Assembly (NCBI RefSeq): GCF_000429825.1
Contig: NZ_AUCP01000043.1
Span: 1 to 55,358 of the forward strand
DNA: 55,358 nt
Direction of reading: 5' to 3'
Source of the DNA: Cohnella thermotolerans DSM 17683
Lineage (GTDB): Bacteria > Bacillota > Bacilli > Paenibacillales > Paenibacillaceae
Numbering within the stretch: position 1 is the first letter of the stretch; each line of letters opens with the position of its first letter. A program made the translations under genes and the position numbers. Shown one piece after another: positions 42,963 through 51,229 of this stretch. The notes under the pieces are model-generated. The model was not told the DNA's origin. It saw only the letters and a program-made list of their open reading frames with translations, and did no database searches.

Positions 42963-43460
42963 ATGGCGGGAAGAAGCCGAGAGGAACTGAGCGGCGTTAC
43001 GCTGCTGGGCAACCGGGGGACGGAGTACCGTTTCCAATATTCGCCCGATATTCTCGAGACGTTCGAGAACAAGCATCCGGAGCGGGATTACTTCGTCAAA
43101 TTCAACTGCCCCGAATTTACGAGCTTGTGCCCGATGACGGGCCAGCCGGATTTCGCGACGCTTTACATCTCCTATATTCCGGACCGGAAAATGGTCGAGA
43201 GCAAGTCGCTCAAGCTGTATTTGTTCAGCTTCCGCAATCACGGCGATTTCCACGAGGACTGCATCAACATCATCATGAACGACCTGATCGCGCTGATGGA
43301 GCCGCGCTATATCGAAGTATGGGGCAAATTCACGCCGCGAGGCGGCATCTCCATCGATCCCTACTGCAACTGGGGGAAGCCCGGCACCAAATACGAGCGG
43401 ATGGCGGAGCATCGCCTGCTCCATCACGACCTGTATCCGGAGAAAGTGGACAACCGTTAG
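42963..43460 (+). CDS. queF: NADPH-dependent 7-cyano-7-deazaguanine reductase QueF
   Basis: A 165-residue enzyme of the short single-domain class that reduces the nitrile of preQ0 to preQ1. [20 protein letters not shown] carries the thioimide-forming Cys and the catalytic Asp, and [20 protein letters not shown] is the QueF NADPH motif. It ends the queCDEF operon; its product preQ1 is the ligand of the leader riboswitch, closing a feedback loop. AAAGGACGGGATGATCC precedes the ATG; a terminator follows. Confidence 0.96.
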   Translation: MAGRSREELSGVTLLGNRGTEYRFQYSPDILETFENKHPERDYFVKFNCPEFTSLCPMTGQPDFATLYISYIPDRKMVESKSLKLYLFSFRNHGDFHEDCINIIMNDLIALMEPRYIEVWGKFTPRGGISIDPYCNWGKPGTKYERMAEHRLLHHDLYPEKVDNR

Positions 43461-43473
43461 AAGGGCGCCTGCC

Positions 43474-43512
43474 GGCGGCTCAGCAGATCTCTGCTTGGGC
43501 CGTCGTTTTTTT
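43474..43512 (+). terminator. Rho-independent terminator of queCDEF
   Basis: GGCGGC-CAGCAG pairs with CTGCT-GGGCCGTC (small mismatches) around ATCT, followed by seven T. Confidence 0.8.
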
Positions 43513-43549
43513 GGGGGCCTGGCGGATCAGAGAGCGCGGCAAAGAAAGA

Positions 43550-43602
43550 TTGACACTGCGCTATGTAATTGTATAATACAATTATGTAATTTCATTATAC
43601 AA
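43550..43602 (+). promoter_or_regulatory. SigA promoter with MarR-type operator
   Basis: TTGACA (43550-43555), 16 bases and TATAAT (43572-43577). The -10 sits at the centre of the perfect 17-base palindrome AATTGTATAATACAATT (43567-43583). ATTATACAA (43594-43602) repeats half of it. This is the type of site bound by MarR-family repressors, and a MarR gene lies at the other end of the unit. Confidence 0.75.
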
Positions 43603-43625
43603 CTTGATGGCCGGAGGTCGCCGCG

Positions 43626-43814
43626 TTGAAAGCTCACGAGGTCATGATCAGACAAGTGCACAAAGTGAAAGAGAGCGACACGGTGCGCTCCGTCGTCGAG
43701 AAATTCATCGCGCACGGAATCAGCGGTCTTCCGGTGGTCAACGAGAGGAACGAAATCGTCGGCATCATCAGCCGGGGCAACGTCATCCGGCAAACGTTCA
43801 AAAGTCTGTTGTAG
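43626..43814 (+). CDS. Single CBS-domain protein (half of a Bateman module)
   Basis: A 62-residue protein with one CBS motif: VMIRQVHKVKESDTVRSVVE, KFIAHGISGLPVVNERNEIV, GIISRGNVI. CBS domains normally work in pairs that bind adenosyl nucleotides. Relatives I recall are about twice as long, with a second half after IISxGDIMR, so this one is either truncated or works as a dimer of half-modules. It starts with TTG after GCCGGAGG and lies 28 bases before an MFS gene in the same transcript. Confidence 0.75.
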   Translation: MKAHEVMIRQVHKVKESDTVRSVVEKFIAHGISGLPVVNERNEIVGIISRGNVIRQTFKSLL

Positions 43815-43842
43815 ATTCTGCATAAGGGAGGCGAAAACATTC

Positions 43843-45075
43843 ATGTCGCCCGAATTGGAATGGTCAACTTCCGCACCGAAAGCAAGCCTGCTCAAACAGC
43901 CGCGCGGCGTATGGGCGGTCGGCTTCGCTTGCATTATCGCCTTTATGGGATTGGGTCTGGTCGACCCGATTCTGCCGGCGATCGCCGCGCAAATGCACGC
44001 CTCCGCGAGCCAAGTCTCGCTGCTGTTCACCAGCTACAATGCCGTCATGGCGGTCATGATGCTCATTACGGGCGTGATCACGTCCCGCCTCGGCATGAAG
44101 AAGACGCTGCTGCTCGGCATCGTCTTCATCGCCGCGTTCTCGGCGCTGGGCGGCGCTTCGAACAACATCTGGGCGCTCATCGGCCTGCGCGGCGGGTGGG
44201 GGCTCGGCAACGCGCTGTTCGTGGCCACCTCCTTGACCGCCATCGTCTCTTTGTCCACGTCCGGCGTGGCCAAGGCGATCATTCTGTACGAGGCGGCGGT
44301 CGGACTCGGCATCTCCGTCGGGCCGCTGCTCGGGGGAGAGCTGGGCGCAATCTCCTGGAGAGGACCCTTTTTCGGTGTGGCTTGTCTAATGGTCATCGCA
44401 TTCGCGGGTTTATCGCTCATGATGCCGGCAGCCAAGGCGCCGGCGCCGAACGCCCCGCGCAAGAAGGCGTCGCTGCTCGATCCGTTCCGCGCGCTGAAGC
44501 ACCGCCCGCTGTGGGTGCTCGGCTTGCTGGCCTGCTTTTACAACTTCGGCTTCTTTACGATTATGGCCTACGCGCCGCTCGTGCTGGACAAAATGGGGCT
44601 TGACGTCCACCAGCTCGGTTATGTGTTCCTCGGCTGGGGCATTCTGCTGGCGATCACCTCGGTATTTATGGCCCCCGTTCTGCAGCGCCGGTTCGGCACG
44701 ATCAAGTCGATGGCCTGCATGCTCGGGCTGTTCGCCTTGACGCTGATCGCGATGGGCGTCTGGACGTCGAGCGAGTGGGTCATTATCGCCGCCGTCATTA
44801 TCGCGGGCGCCCTGCTCGGGAACAACAACACGCTCATTACGACGGCCGTCATGAACGCGGCGCCGGTGGAGCGCCCGACCGCTTCCGCCGCCTACAGCTT
44901 TGTGCGCTTTATCGGCGGCGCCATCGCCCCGTATTTCTCGGGCAAGCTGGCCGAATGGTACAACCCGCACGTTCCTTTTATCGTCGGAGCCGGCTTTGTC
45001 ATCGTCGGTCTGCTCGCCATGCTGGCCAACGGCAAGTACGTGAAGCACGTCGACCGGGCCGAAGCGGGCCATTGA
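43843..45075 (+). CDS. MFS exporter, DHA1 family
   Basis: A 410-residue protein with 12 membrane segments. The first reads VGFACIIAFMGLGLVDPILP, motif A follows as GVITSRLGMKKTLL, and motif C lies in LYEAAVGLGISVGPLLGGEL. It probably exports a drug or toxic metabolite. It follows the CBS gene under a promoter that carries a MarR-type operator, and a MarR regulator gene converges on it, so inducible efflux is the likely job. The substrate is unknown. Confidence 0.9.
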   Translation: MSPELEWSTSAPKASLLKQPRGVWAVGFACIIAFMGLGLVDPILPAIAAQMHASASQVSLLFTSYNAVMAVMMLITGVITSRLGMKKTLLLGIVFIAAFSALGGASNNIWALIGLRGGWGLGNALFVATSLTAIVSLSTSGVAKAIILYEAAVGLGISVGPLLGGELGAISWRGPFFGVACLMVIAFAGLSLMMPAAKAPAPNAPRKKASLLDPFRALKHRPLWVLGLLACFYNFGFFTIMAYAPLVLDKMGLDVHQLGYVFLGWGILLAITSVFMAPVLQRRFGTIKSMACMLGLFALTLIAMGVWTSSEWVIIAAVIIAGALLGNNNTLITTAVMNAAPVERPTASAAYSFVRFIGGAIAPYFSGKLAEWYNPHVPFIVGAGFVIVGLLAMLANGKYVKHVDRAEAGH

Positions 45076-45101
45076 CCGCCTCCATTATCCGCCACAACTT
45101 A

Positions 45102-45141
45102 AACAGCCTTCGTTCGGCAGATGCCGGCGAAGGCTGTTTTT
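45102..45141 (+). terminator. Terminator between the MFS and MarR genes
   Basis: AACAGCCTTCG pairs with CGAAGGCTGTT around a short loop, followed by TTTTTG. It lies between converging genes and may act in both directions. Confidence 0.8.
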
Positions 45142-45151
45142 GCGTCGTCCT

Positions 45152-45577
45152 CTATTGGTTTAACGTCCGGTTGAATTTGCGGAGCAAATCGCCGAACGTT
45201 CGGCGTTCCTCGTCGGACCAGCCCTGCATCTTCTCGGTGATTCGGGCCTGCCTCATCTTTTTGTACTCCGCATGCTCCGCCCGGCCCGATTCGGTCACTT
45301 CGAAGAAGTAGGCTCTCCCGTCGTCGGGATTGGGGCTTCTCAGCACATAGCCCTTCTGCTCCAGAGCCGCGATCTGCCGGCTGACGGTCGAGATGTCCAG
45401 GCGGAATTCGTCTGCCAGCGCCCTTACCCCTGTCGGCCCGGAGGCGATCATATGATTAAGCAGCAAATACGCCGATCGGTCGAGATTCGCGAAGCTCTTG
45501 TCGTTCGACAGGGACGTGGCGCGGCGAACGAGCAGCGCAAGCTCCGTATCGATCAGGTCCAGTACTCGGGGATCCAT
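45152..45577 (-). CDS. MarR-family transcriptional regulator
   Basis: A 141-residue winged-helix dimeric regulator. GVRALADEFRLDISTVSRQI is the helix-turn-helix and RSPNPDDGRAYFFEVTESGR the wing with its conserved DxR. It converges with the MFS gene, whose promoter carries a MarR-type palindrome, so it is the best candidate repressor; no copy of that palindrome is seen before its own start. The ATG at 45577 with GAGGTG upstream is preferred over a GTG three codons earlier. Confidence 0.88.
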   Translation of the reverse strand: MDPRVLDLIDTELALLVRRATSLSNDKSFANLDRSAYLLLNHMIASGPTGVRALADEFRLDISTVSRQIAALEQKGYVLRSPNPDDGRAYFFEVTESGRAEHAEYKKMRQARITEKMQGWSDEERRTFGDLLRKFNRTLNQ

Positions 45578-45586
45578 CCGGCTCAC

Positions 45587-46162
45587 CTCAATTTCTATCT
45601 CTTATCGTACCATACGGCGCCTGTTTTTCAAGCGAACCGCCGTACCGCCGGGCCCGCGTTGTCGAAATCGGCGATCGAACGCGCCCTGGGCCGGACGTTT
45701 CTCCGCGAATGTCATAAGATACAACAGATATCTCGTTCTGCGGCATTCCCGGCCGCGTTCCGGACCACGGAAGCGCCGGACGAAGCGAAGGCGGCCGGGA
45801 ACAATCTGAGGCGAAGGAGGAGTGGAAGGACGGGACATCGAGGGCGATCTGTCGGAGTCGGCAAGGGCGATTCGGGAGGAGCCGGCGCTGCGGGAGACAA
45901 CCTTGGCGAATCCGGCGAAGCGGTTGTCGGGGAGCCCGGACAACAGGCGAACCCGGTTCTTACGCTCGCTCCCGCGCACGGCTTCTCCGCGAGCGCCCGG
46001 AACCGGCGCTTCGATTGGCCCCGAGCCGGCGCCGCGGTTGCGGCGATTCCGCTCGGGGATACGCGAGGAGGACGCATACGGCAAAGGGACGGCCGATCGA
46101 TGCAGGCCGGAGGACCGGCCCGAGCCGCGGGCTTCCATTTCTAAGGGAGAAGGAGAACGAGT
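45587..46162. other. Long GC-rich gene-free leader upstream of the NitT-type ABC operon
   Basis: About 575 bases without a credible gene. A GTG-initiated frame at 45822-46169 has AAGGAGGA directly before it, but its Arg/Pro/Ser/Glu-rich translation looks like random GC-rich sequence and competes with open frames on both strands. No TPP, SAM or T-box signature was recognised. The start of the operon promoter is not evident; a part of the region may be an untranslated leader. Confidence 0.4.
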
Positions 46163-47239
46163 ATGGTGAAAACGAGAAGCTTAACAGGTTGGCTGGCGGC
46201 GATCTTGCTGATGTTCGTCTTGGCGAGCTGCGGAGGGAACGGTGCGAATTCGGCATCCTCGCCGCCGGCCGCTTCGCCGTCCGGGTCCGCGTCGCCTTCC
46301 GCTTCGGAGACGCCGCGGGAACTGGAGAAGGTGCGGTTTTCCGAGGTGATCCGGTCGATCTTCTACGCGCCGCACTATGTCGCGATGTCCCAAGGCTTCT
46401 TCGAGAAGCAGGGGCTGACCGTAGACATGAATACGGCCCAAGGCTCGGACAAAGGCGCCGCCGCGCTGATTGCGGGAACCGCGGACGTCTCGCTCATCGG
46501 TCCGGAGACGACCATCTACATTTACAACCAGAACGGCGACAAGAAGCTCAAAGCCTTCTATCAACTGACGTTGAAGGACGGATCGTTCCTGCTGTCGCGC
46601 GACAAGGCGGATTCGTTCCAATGGAGCGATCTGAAGGGGAAAACGGTGATCGGCTGGCGCCCCGGCAGCTCGCCGCAGATGGTGCTGAATTCGCTGCTTG
46701 CGAAGGAGAAGATCGAAGGCGTGAACGTCGTCACCAATATCGCCTCCACGGCGATGGCCGGGGCTTTCGCGAGCGGACAGGGCGACTTCATCCAGCTGTT
46801 CGAGCCCGTCGCTTCCACCTTGATCAAGGAAGGCAAGGCCTATTACGCCGCGTCGCTCGGCGAAGCGTTCGGCTCGTATCCAGAGACGTCCTATGTGGCG
46901 ACCTCCGACTACATCGAGAAGCATCCCGACGTCATCCAGAAGTTCGTGAACGCGGTGGCCGAAGGGACGCAATGGCTGAACACCGCCTCGGACGAGGACA
47001 TCGTCAAGGCGCTGAAGCCGTTCTTCGACGGCACGCCGGACGACATTATTCTGGAATCGATCCGTCGCTATAAAGATCAGGATACTTGGCCGGCGAAGCC
47101 GGAGCTGACGGCGGAATCGTTCGAGACGCTGCAGAACGTGCTGACCGAGAACGGCGTTCTCAAGCCCGAAGAGAAGCTGAGCGACCTGTCGGTCGTCGCG
47201 GACATGAGCTTCGTGGGCAAGATCGGCCAGGCGGGGTGA
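46163..47239 (+). CDS. ABC transporter binding lipoprotein (NMT1/SsuA-like)
   Basis: A 358-residue lipoprotein with signal MVKTRSLTGWLAAILLMF, lipobox VLASC (Cys near residue 23), and a Ser/Pro/Ala linker to about residue 50. The mature fold is NMT1/THI5-like: RSIFYAPHYVAMSQGFFEKQ, AALIAGTADVSLIGPETTIY and LKGKTVIGWRPGSSPQMVLN. Relatives take up sulfonates, nitrate, thiamine precursors or riboflavin, and the ligand is not clear. No TPP riboswitch lies upstream, which argues against the thiamine-precursor option. It is first in a three-gene operon. Confidence 0.9.
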   Translation: MVKTRSLTGWLAAILLMFVLASCGGNGANSASSPPAASPSGSASPSASETPRELEKVRFSEVIRSIFYAPHYVAMSQGFFEKQGLTVDMNTAQGSDKGAAALIAGTADVSLIGPETTIYIYNQNGDKKLKAFYQLTLKDGSFLLSRDKADSFQWSDLKGKTVIGWRPGSSPQMVLNSLLAKEKIEGVNVVTNIASTAMAGAFASGQGDFIQLFEPVASTLIKEGKAYYAASLGEAFGSYPETSYVATSDYIEKHPDVIQKFVNAVAEGTQWLNTASDEDIVKALKPFFDGTPDDIILESIRRYKDQDTWPAKPELTAESFETLQNVLTENGVLKPEEKLSDLSVVADMSFVGKIGQAG

Positions 47240-47243
47240 TCGC

Positions 47244-48071
47244 ATGCCGGCCGCACAGATCGAAATGCGCGAAGTCGGCTTGAGCTATTTCACGCCGAAG
47301 CAGGAGACGGAGGCGCTTCGCGATGTGTCGCTCTCCGTTCGGGCGGGGGAATTCATCAGCATTGTGGGGCCGAGCGGCTGCGGCAAGAGCACGCTGCTCT
47401 CCCTCATCTCGGGGATGCTGAAGCCGACGAAGGGGAAGGTGCTGATCGACGGGCAGGAAGTGGCCGGCACGTCTCCGAAGGTCGGGTATATGCTGCAGCA
47501 CGACCATCTGTTCGAATGGCGCGACGTGCACAGCAATCTGCTCGTCGGAGCGGAGATTCGCCGGATGGACCGGAAGAAGGCGGAGCGGAAGGCGAGCGAA
47601 TTGATGGAGCGGTACGGACTGGGGGGCTTCGCGCGCCACAGTCCTTCCCAGTTGTCCGGCGGCATGCGCCAGCGGGTGGCGCTCATCCGCACGCTCGTGG
47701 CGGAGCCGGACATTCTGCTGCTAGACGAACCGTTCTCCGCGCTCGACTTCCAAACCCGGCTCAGCCTGGCGGACGAGGTTCACCGGATCATCCGGGAACA
47801 GGGCAAGACGGCGGTGCTCGTCACGCACGACATTCCGGAAGCCATCTCTATGGCGGATCGCGTCATGGTCATGTCGAAGCGCCCGAGCACGATCTCGTCC
47901 GTATACGAGATCCGGCTGGAGGACGAGGGAGGAGCTGCGGGCAAGGACGGCCGATCCGGCGGCGGAAGCGCGGCCATGACTCCGATGCGCAAAAGGGAGG
48001 TGGGGCGCTTCCAGACGTACTTCAACGATATATGGAAGGAGCTTGAGGCCCATGTCGTCTCTGCCGGTTAG
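47244..48071 (+). CDS. ABC transporter ATP-binding protein (SsuB/TauB-like)
   Basis: A 275-residue ATPase. Walker A GPSGCGKST is near residues 42-50, the signature is QLSGGMRQRVALIRT, Walker B is ILLLDEPFSALD, and the H-loop is VLVTHDIPEA. It powers uptake with the neighbouring binding protein and permease. After about residue 225 it has a Gly/Ser-rich linker and a tail RFQTYFNDIWKELEAHV that overlaps the permease gene by 20 bases. GGGGTGA precedes the ATG. Confidence 0.93.
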   Translation: MPAAQIEMREVGLSYFTPKQETEALRDVSLSVRAGEFISIVGPSGCGKSTLLSLISGMLKPTKGKVLIDGQEVAGTSPKVGYMLQHDHLFEWRDVHSNLLVGAEIRRMDRKKAERKASELMERYGLGGFARHSPSQLSGGMRQRVALIRTLVAEPDILLLDEPFSALDFQTRLSLADEVHRIIREQGKTAVLVTHDIPEAISMADRVMVMSKRPSTISSVYEIRLEDEGGAAGKDGRSGGGSAAMTPMRKREVGRFQTYFNDIWKELEAHVVSAG

Positions 48072-48951
48072 AGGTTTGACGGATTCGCCTGCGGAAGCCG
48101 GTCCGAAGTCGGCGCTGCCTCCGGCTTCGGCGCCGTCTGCAGACGCTTCTGGGCCGTCTGTGCCCTACAAGCGATATCTCAAGGAACGGAAGCGCAGGCG
48201 GAGATTCGTGCAGCTGTCGCGGTTCGTGCTCCTCGCGGCGCTGCTCGCGCTGTGGGAGCTTGCCGCGAGCCTGAAGTGGGTCGACTCGATGCTGACGAGC
48301 AAGCCTTCCCGGCTGGCAAGCTCGTTCCGGGAGCTTGCGCTGCAAGGCGATCTGTGGAAGCATACGTGGACGACGGGGCTGGAGACGATCGTCGGGATCG
48401 CGGTGTCCATGATCGCGGGAACGCTGATCGCCGTCTTGTTCTGGTGGTCCGCCTACGCTTCGGAAGTGCTCGAGCCATACGTCGTCGTGCTCAACGCGCT
48501 GCCGAAGGTCGCGCTCGGTCCGATTTTCTACATCTGGCTGGGGGACCGGTATTCCGTCTACGGCATGGCGGTCGCCATCTCGATCATCGTCACGATTATG
48601 ATGATCGAGCACGGGTTCAAGGAGCTGGCCCAGACGAAGCTGAAGCTGATGGAATCGTTCGGGGCGACGAAGCTGCAAATGCTGACAATGGTCATGCTGC
48701 CGGCCAGCGTTCCGAACTTCGTCGCGACGCTCAAGGTGAACGTCGGCCTCACACTGGTCGGCGTCGTCATGGGGGAGTTTCTGTCGTCGAAGGCGGGGCT
48801 CGGCTATCTGATCATTTACGGCGGCCAGGTGTTCCAGATGAATCTGGTCATGGTCAGCGTCTGCATGCTCGCGCTTATGTCCGCCGTGCTGTACGGGCTT
48901 GTGAACGTCGCGGGGCGGCTGCTGATGCGGAAATACCAGGTAGGGAAATGA
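48052..48951 (+). CDS. ABC transporter permease (SsuC/TauC-like)
   Basis: A 299-residue permease with about 40 residues of Pro/Ser/Ala-rich cytoplasmic N-terminus, then six membrane segments starting near residue 55 (FVLLAALLALWELAAS). The ATPase-docking loop KELAQTKLKLMESFGATKLQ followed by VMLPASVP is the BPD_transp_1 motif. The ATG at 48052 with AAGGAG upstream is chosen over a TTG at 48043. It completes the three-gene operon. Confidence 0.92.
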   Translation: MSSLPVRGLTDSPAEAGPKSALPPASAPSADASGPSVPYKRYLKERKRRRRFVQLSRFVLLAALLALWELAASLKWVDSMLTSKPSRLASSFRELALQGDLWKHTWTTGLETIVGIAVSMIAGTLIAVLFWWSAYASEVLEPYVVVLNALPKVALGPIFYIWLGDRYSVYGMAVAISIIVTIMMIEHGFKELAQTKLKLMESFGATKLQMLTMVMLPASVPNFVATLKVNVGLTLVGVVMGEFLSSKAGLGYLIIYGGQVFQMNLVMVSVCMLALMSAVLYGLVNVAGRLLMRKYQVGK

Positions 48952-49101
48952 AGCCGGCACGGCGTTTGCGGCGGCTTGCCCGGCAAGCGGGCCGGTCGGC
49001 GATTGCCGGAAGGTGAGCCGATTGCTGCTCGCTGAAGGCTGCCCGCTGAAGGCCGCTCCGCTGCGCGGAAGGATCGCCCTCGCCGCTTGGCGGGGCGAAG
49101 G

Positions 49102-49145
49102 AAGCTGCCCTGCGGTCCGACAAGACCGTAAGGGCGGCTTTTTTA
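49102..49145 (+). terminator. Terminator of the NitT-type ABC operon
   Basis: AAGCTGCCCT pairs with AGGGCGGCTT (one mismatch), with inner GGTC/GACC pairing, followed by TTTT. Confidence 0.75.
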
Positions 49146-49374
49146 CGCTTGTGCGCGTTGCGGACGGAGGACGGCCGGAACTTGCGAACTCCAGAGCGGC
49201 GCTTCAGATGCAAGAGGAAATCGAGCAATTGGCGTGCGAGGGGGCCCTATGCCGGCGCGTGAACGGGGATTATGGCGGGGAGATGCTCGAAGAAATCGAG
49301 CAACGGTGTCTGTGGCAAAATACTGTAAAAAGTGATATCATAAAAGTATCAAATCAATATATGGGGGACTGCGA
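49146..49374. other. Leader region of the SPFH gene
   Basis: No gene recognised. A plus-strand frame at 49013-49378 spans the terminator, so it is not credible. Its AT-rich end (49320-49365) probably holds the SPFH promoter (possible -10 TATCAT near 49335), without a clear -35. Confidence 0.4.
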
Positions 49375-50247
49375 ATGACAACGACCAAAGCTTGGTACAC
49401 GAACGGATTTCTGGCCCTGCTGCTCTCGATCGTCTTCCTGGCGGGAGGAATCGCGGCACTGGTCTTCGGCGGGAACGAGACGGAGCCGAACGGCTGGCTG
49501 ATCGCGACGGGCATCGCGCTCATCCTGCTGTTCCTCGTTACACTGACGTCGCTGACGATCGTGCAGCCGAATCAGGCCAAGGTCATCACTTTTTTCGGAC
49601 GTTATCAGGGGACGATCACGGAGAGCGGGCTGTGGATGGTCGTGCCGTTCACGTCCAAGACGAAGGTGTCGCTCAAGGTGCGGAATTTCAACAGCCAGAC
49701 GTTAAAGGTGAACGACGCGGAAGGCAATCCGATCGAGATCGGAGCCGTGGTCGTGTTCCGCGTAGTCGATACGGCGAAGGCGCTGTTCGACGTCGACAAG
49801 TACGAGAAGTTCGTAGAAATTCAGAGCGAGACGGCCATCCGGCACATTGCCGCCCATTACGCGTACGATACGTTCGAGGGCGATCAGCGCCCGTCCTTGC
49901 GCGGGAATGCGGACGAGGTGGCGGTCGAATTGTCGCGGGAGCTGCAGGCGAGGCTGGCCGTCGCAGGCGTTGAAGTGCTCGAGACGCGGCTGACCCACCT
50001 GGCCTACGCCCCCGAGATCGCCAGCGCGATGCTGCAACGGCAGCAGGCGATCGCCATTATCTCGGCCCGGCAGAAGATCGTGGAAGGCGCGGTCGCCATC
50101 GTCGATTCCGCCCTAAACCAGCTCGTCGAGAACGGCGTCGAGCTGGACGCGGAGCGCCGGGCGGCGATGATCAACAATTTGCTGGTCGCAATCGTATCCG
50201 ACAAGGCGGCGACTCCGGTCATCAACACGGGGACGCTGTACGGATGA
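49375..50247 (+). CDS. SPFH/Band 7 domain protein
   Basis: A 290-residue membrane-anchored scaffold protein. Two membrane segments lie near residues 12-31 and 41-62, then the SPFH core TIVQPNQAKVITFFGRYQGT, IGAVVVFRVVDTAKALFDVD and VEVLETRLTHLAYAPEIASA, ending in a helical tail. SPFH proteins organise membrane microdomains or regulate proteases. The branch is the one I know as generally encoded next to a small ribbon-helix-helix protein, as here (13 bases apart). GGGGGA precedes the ATG. Confidence 0.9.
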   Translation: MTTTKAWYTNGFLALLLSIVFLAGGIAALVFGGNETEPNGWLIATGIALILLFLVTLTSLTIVQPNQAKVITFFGRYQGTITESGLWMVVPFTSKTKVSLKVRNFNSQTLKVNDAEGNPIEIGAVVVFRVVDTAKALFDVDKYEKFVEIQSETAIRHIAAHYAYDTFEGDQRPSLRGNADEVAVELSRELQARLAVAGVEVLETRLTHLAYAPEIASAMLQRQQAIAIISARQKIVEGAVAIVDSALNQLVENGVELDAERRAAMINNLLVAIVSDKAATPVINTGTLYG

Positions 50248-50260
50248 CGGGGACCGGACG

Positions 50261-50470
50261 ATGGCGAAGGAGAAAAAGGCGTTCCCTCTCCGGATCGATG
50301 CCGAGCTGCACCGCGCGATCGAGAAATGGGCGGAGGACGAGTTCCGCAGCGTCAACGGGCATATCGAGTTTTTGCTCCGGGAAGCGTTGCGCAAAGCCGG
50401 GCGGTTGCCTTCGCGGCGGCTCCCGGCCAAGGAAGCTGCCGATTCCGCGCCGGAAGTTGCCGAAGAATAG
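50261..50470 (+). CDS. Arc-like ribbon-helix-helix protein
   Basis: A 69-residue protein with the RHH pattern KAFPLRIDAELHRAIEKWAE followed by DEFRSVNGHIEFLLREALRK. The beta strand contacts DNA and the two helices form the dimer. The basic tail (PSRRLPAKEAADSAP) is disordered. It is co-encoded with the SPFH gene; whether it represses that operon or is a non-DNA-binding partner is not known. No toxin gene follows, so the toxin-antitoxin label often given to such proteins does not fit. Confidence 0.8.
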   Translation: MAKEKKAFPLRIDAELHRAIEKWAEDEFRSVNGHIEFLLREALRKAGRLPSRRLPAKEAADSAPEVAEE

Positions 50471-50586
50471 CGCGGCGGATCGACTCGACGGCAGCGGCGC
50501 TGACGGATTCGGCCCACGGGTTGAAATTCGCATTTGGTCTTCAAAAGTGGCATGATGGAGAGAAAACGATAGGGGAGGGAACGGAA

Positions 50587-51225
50587 ATGGCCGGCACACA
50601 TGTTTTCACGCGAAGAGAGGAAGTGGCCAACGCCGTTACGCACGGAGTGGGCGCGCTGCTCAGCGTTGCCGCGTTGGCGCTGCTTATCGTATTCGCCAGT
50701 TTGAAGGGAACGGCCTGGCACGTCGCAAGCTTCACGGTATACGGCGTGTCGATGCTGATGCTGTACACGGCGTCTACGCTCGTTCACGCTTTTCGCGAAG
50801 GCAAAGTCAAGGATCTGTTCGAGACGTTCGATCATTCCTGCATCTACTTGTTCATCGCCGGAACGTACACGCCGATTATGCTCACCGTGCTGCGAGGCCC
50901 GATGGGATGGAGCGTGTTCGGCATCGTCTGGGGGCTGGCGGTCGGGGGCGTCGTGTTCAAGGCGTTTTTCACCAAGCGCTTCGTTCTTCTCTCGACTTTG
51001 TTCTATGTGCTGATGGGGTGGATGGTCGTCCTCGTCTGGGAACCGCTGCAGGCGGCATTGGCTCCGGGCGGGCTTCGGCTCCTGCTCGCAGGCGGAGTGC
51101 TGTACACGTTGGGGTCGGTGTTCTATGTATGGCGGGCCTTCCGCTATCATCACGCGGTCTGGCACGCGTTCGTCGTCGGCGGGTCGGCGCTCCATTTCTT
51201 CGCCATTCTTCTATACGTTCTGTAA
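50587..51225 (+). CDS. Hemolysin III/PAQR family membrane protein (YqfA-like)
   Basis: A 212-residue protein with seven membrane segments. It opens FTRREEVANAVTHGVGALLS, continues with TASTLVHAFREGK and FDHSCIYLFIAGTYTPIML, and ends VWHAFVVGGSALHFFAILLY. The conserved Ser, His and Asp residues form the metal site of the PAQR fold. Despite the name, activity of these proteins is mostly unproven and hemolysis is doubtful. It follows the RHH gene by 116 bases; GGGAGGGAACGG precedes the ATG. Confidence 0.92.
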   Translation: MAGTHVFTRREEVANAVTHGVGALLSVAALALLIVFASLKGTAWHVASFTVYGVSMLMLYTASTLVHAFREGKVKDLFETFDHSCIYLFIAGTYTPIMLTVLRGPMGWSVFGIVWGLAVGGVVFKAFFTKRFVLLSTLFYVLMGWMVVLVWEPLQAALAPGGLRLLLAGGVLYTLGSVFYVWRAFRYHHAVWHAFVVGGSALHFFAILLYVL

Positions 51226-51229
51226 TTTC

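Noticed and set aside
45587..46162. TPP or other riboswitch in the long leader of the NitT-type ABC operon
   Set aside because: None of the conserved cores (TPP, SAM, cobalamin, T-box) could be found by eye.
45822..46169. A GTG-initiated 115-codon frame with AAGGAGGA directly before it
   Set aside because: The ribosome site is too close to the start, the translation is low-complexity Arg/Pro/Ser/Glu, and it runs into the next gene in another frame.
49013..49378. A 121-codon plus-strand frame before the SPFH gene
   Set aside because: It crosses a well-formed terminator and overlaps the SPFH ribosome site. No family likeness.
50261..50470. Toxin-antitoxin antitoxin for the RHH protein
   Set aside because: No toxin-like gene is adjacent. 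The neighbours are an SPFH protein and a PAQR-type membrane protein.
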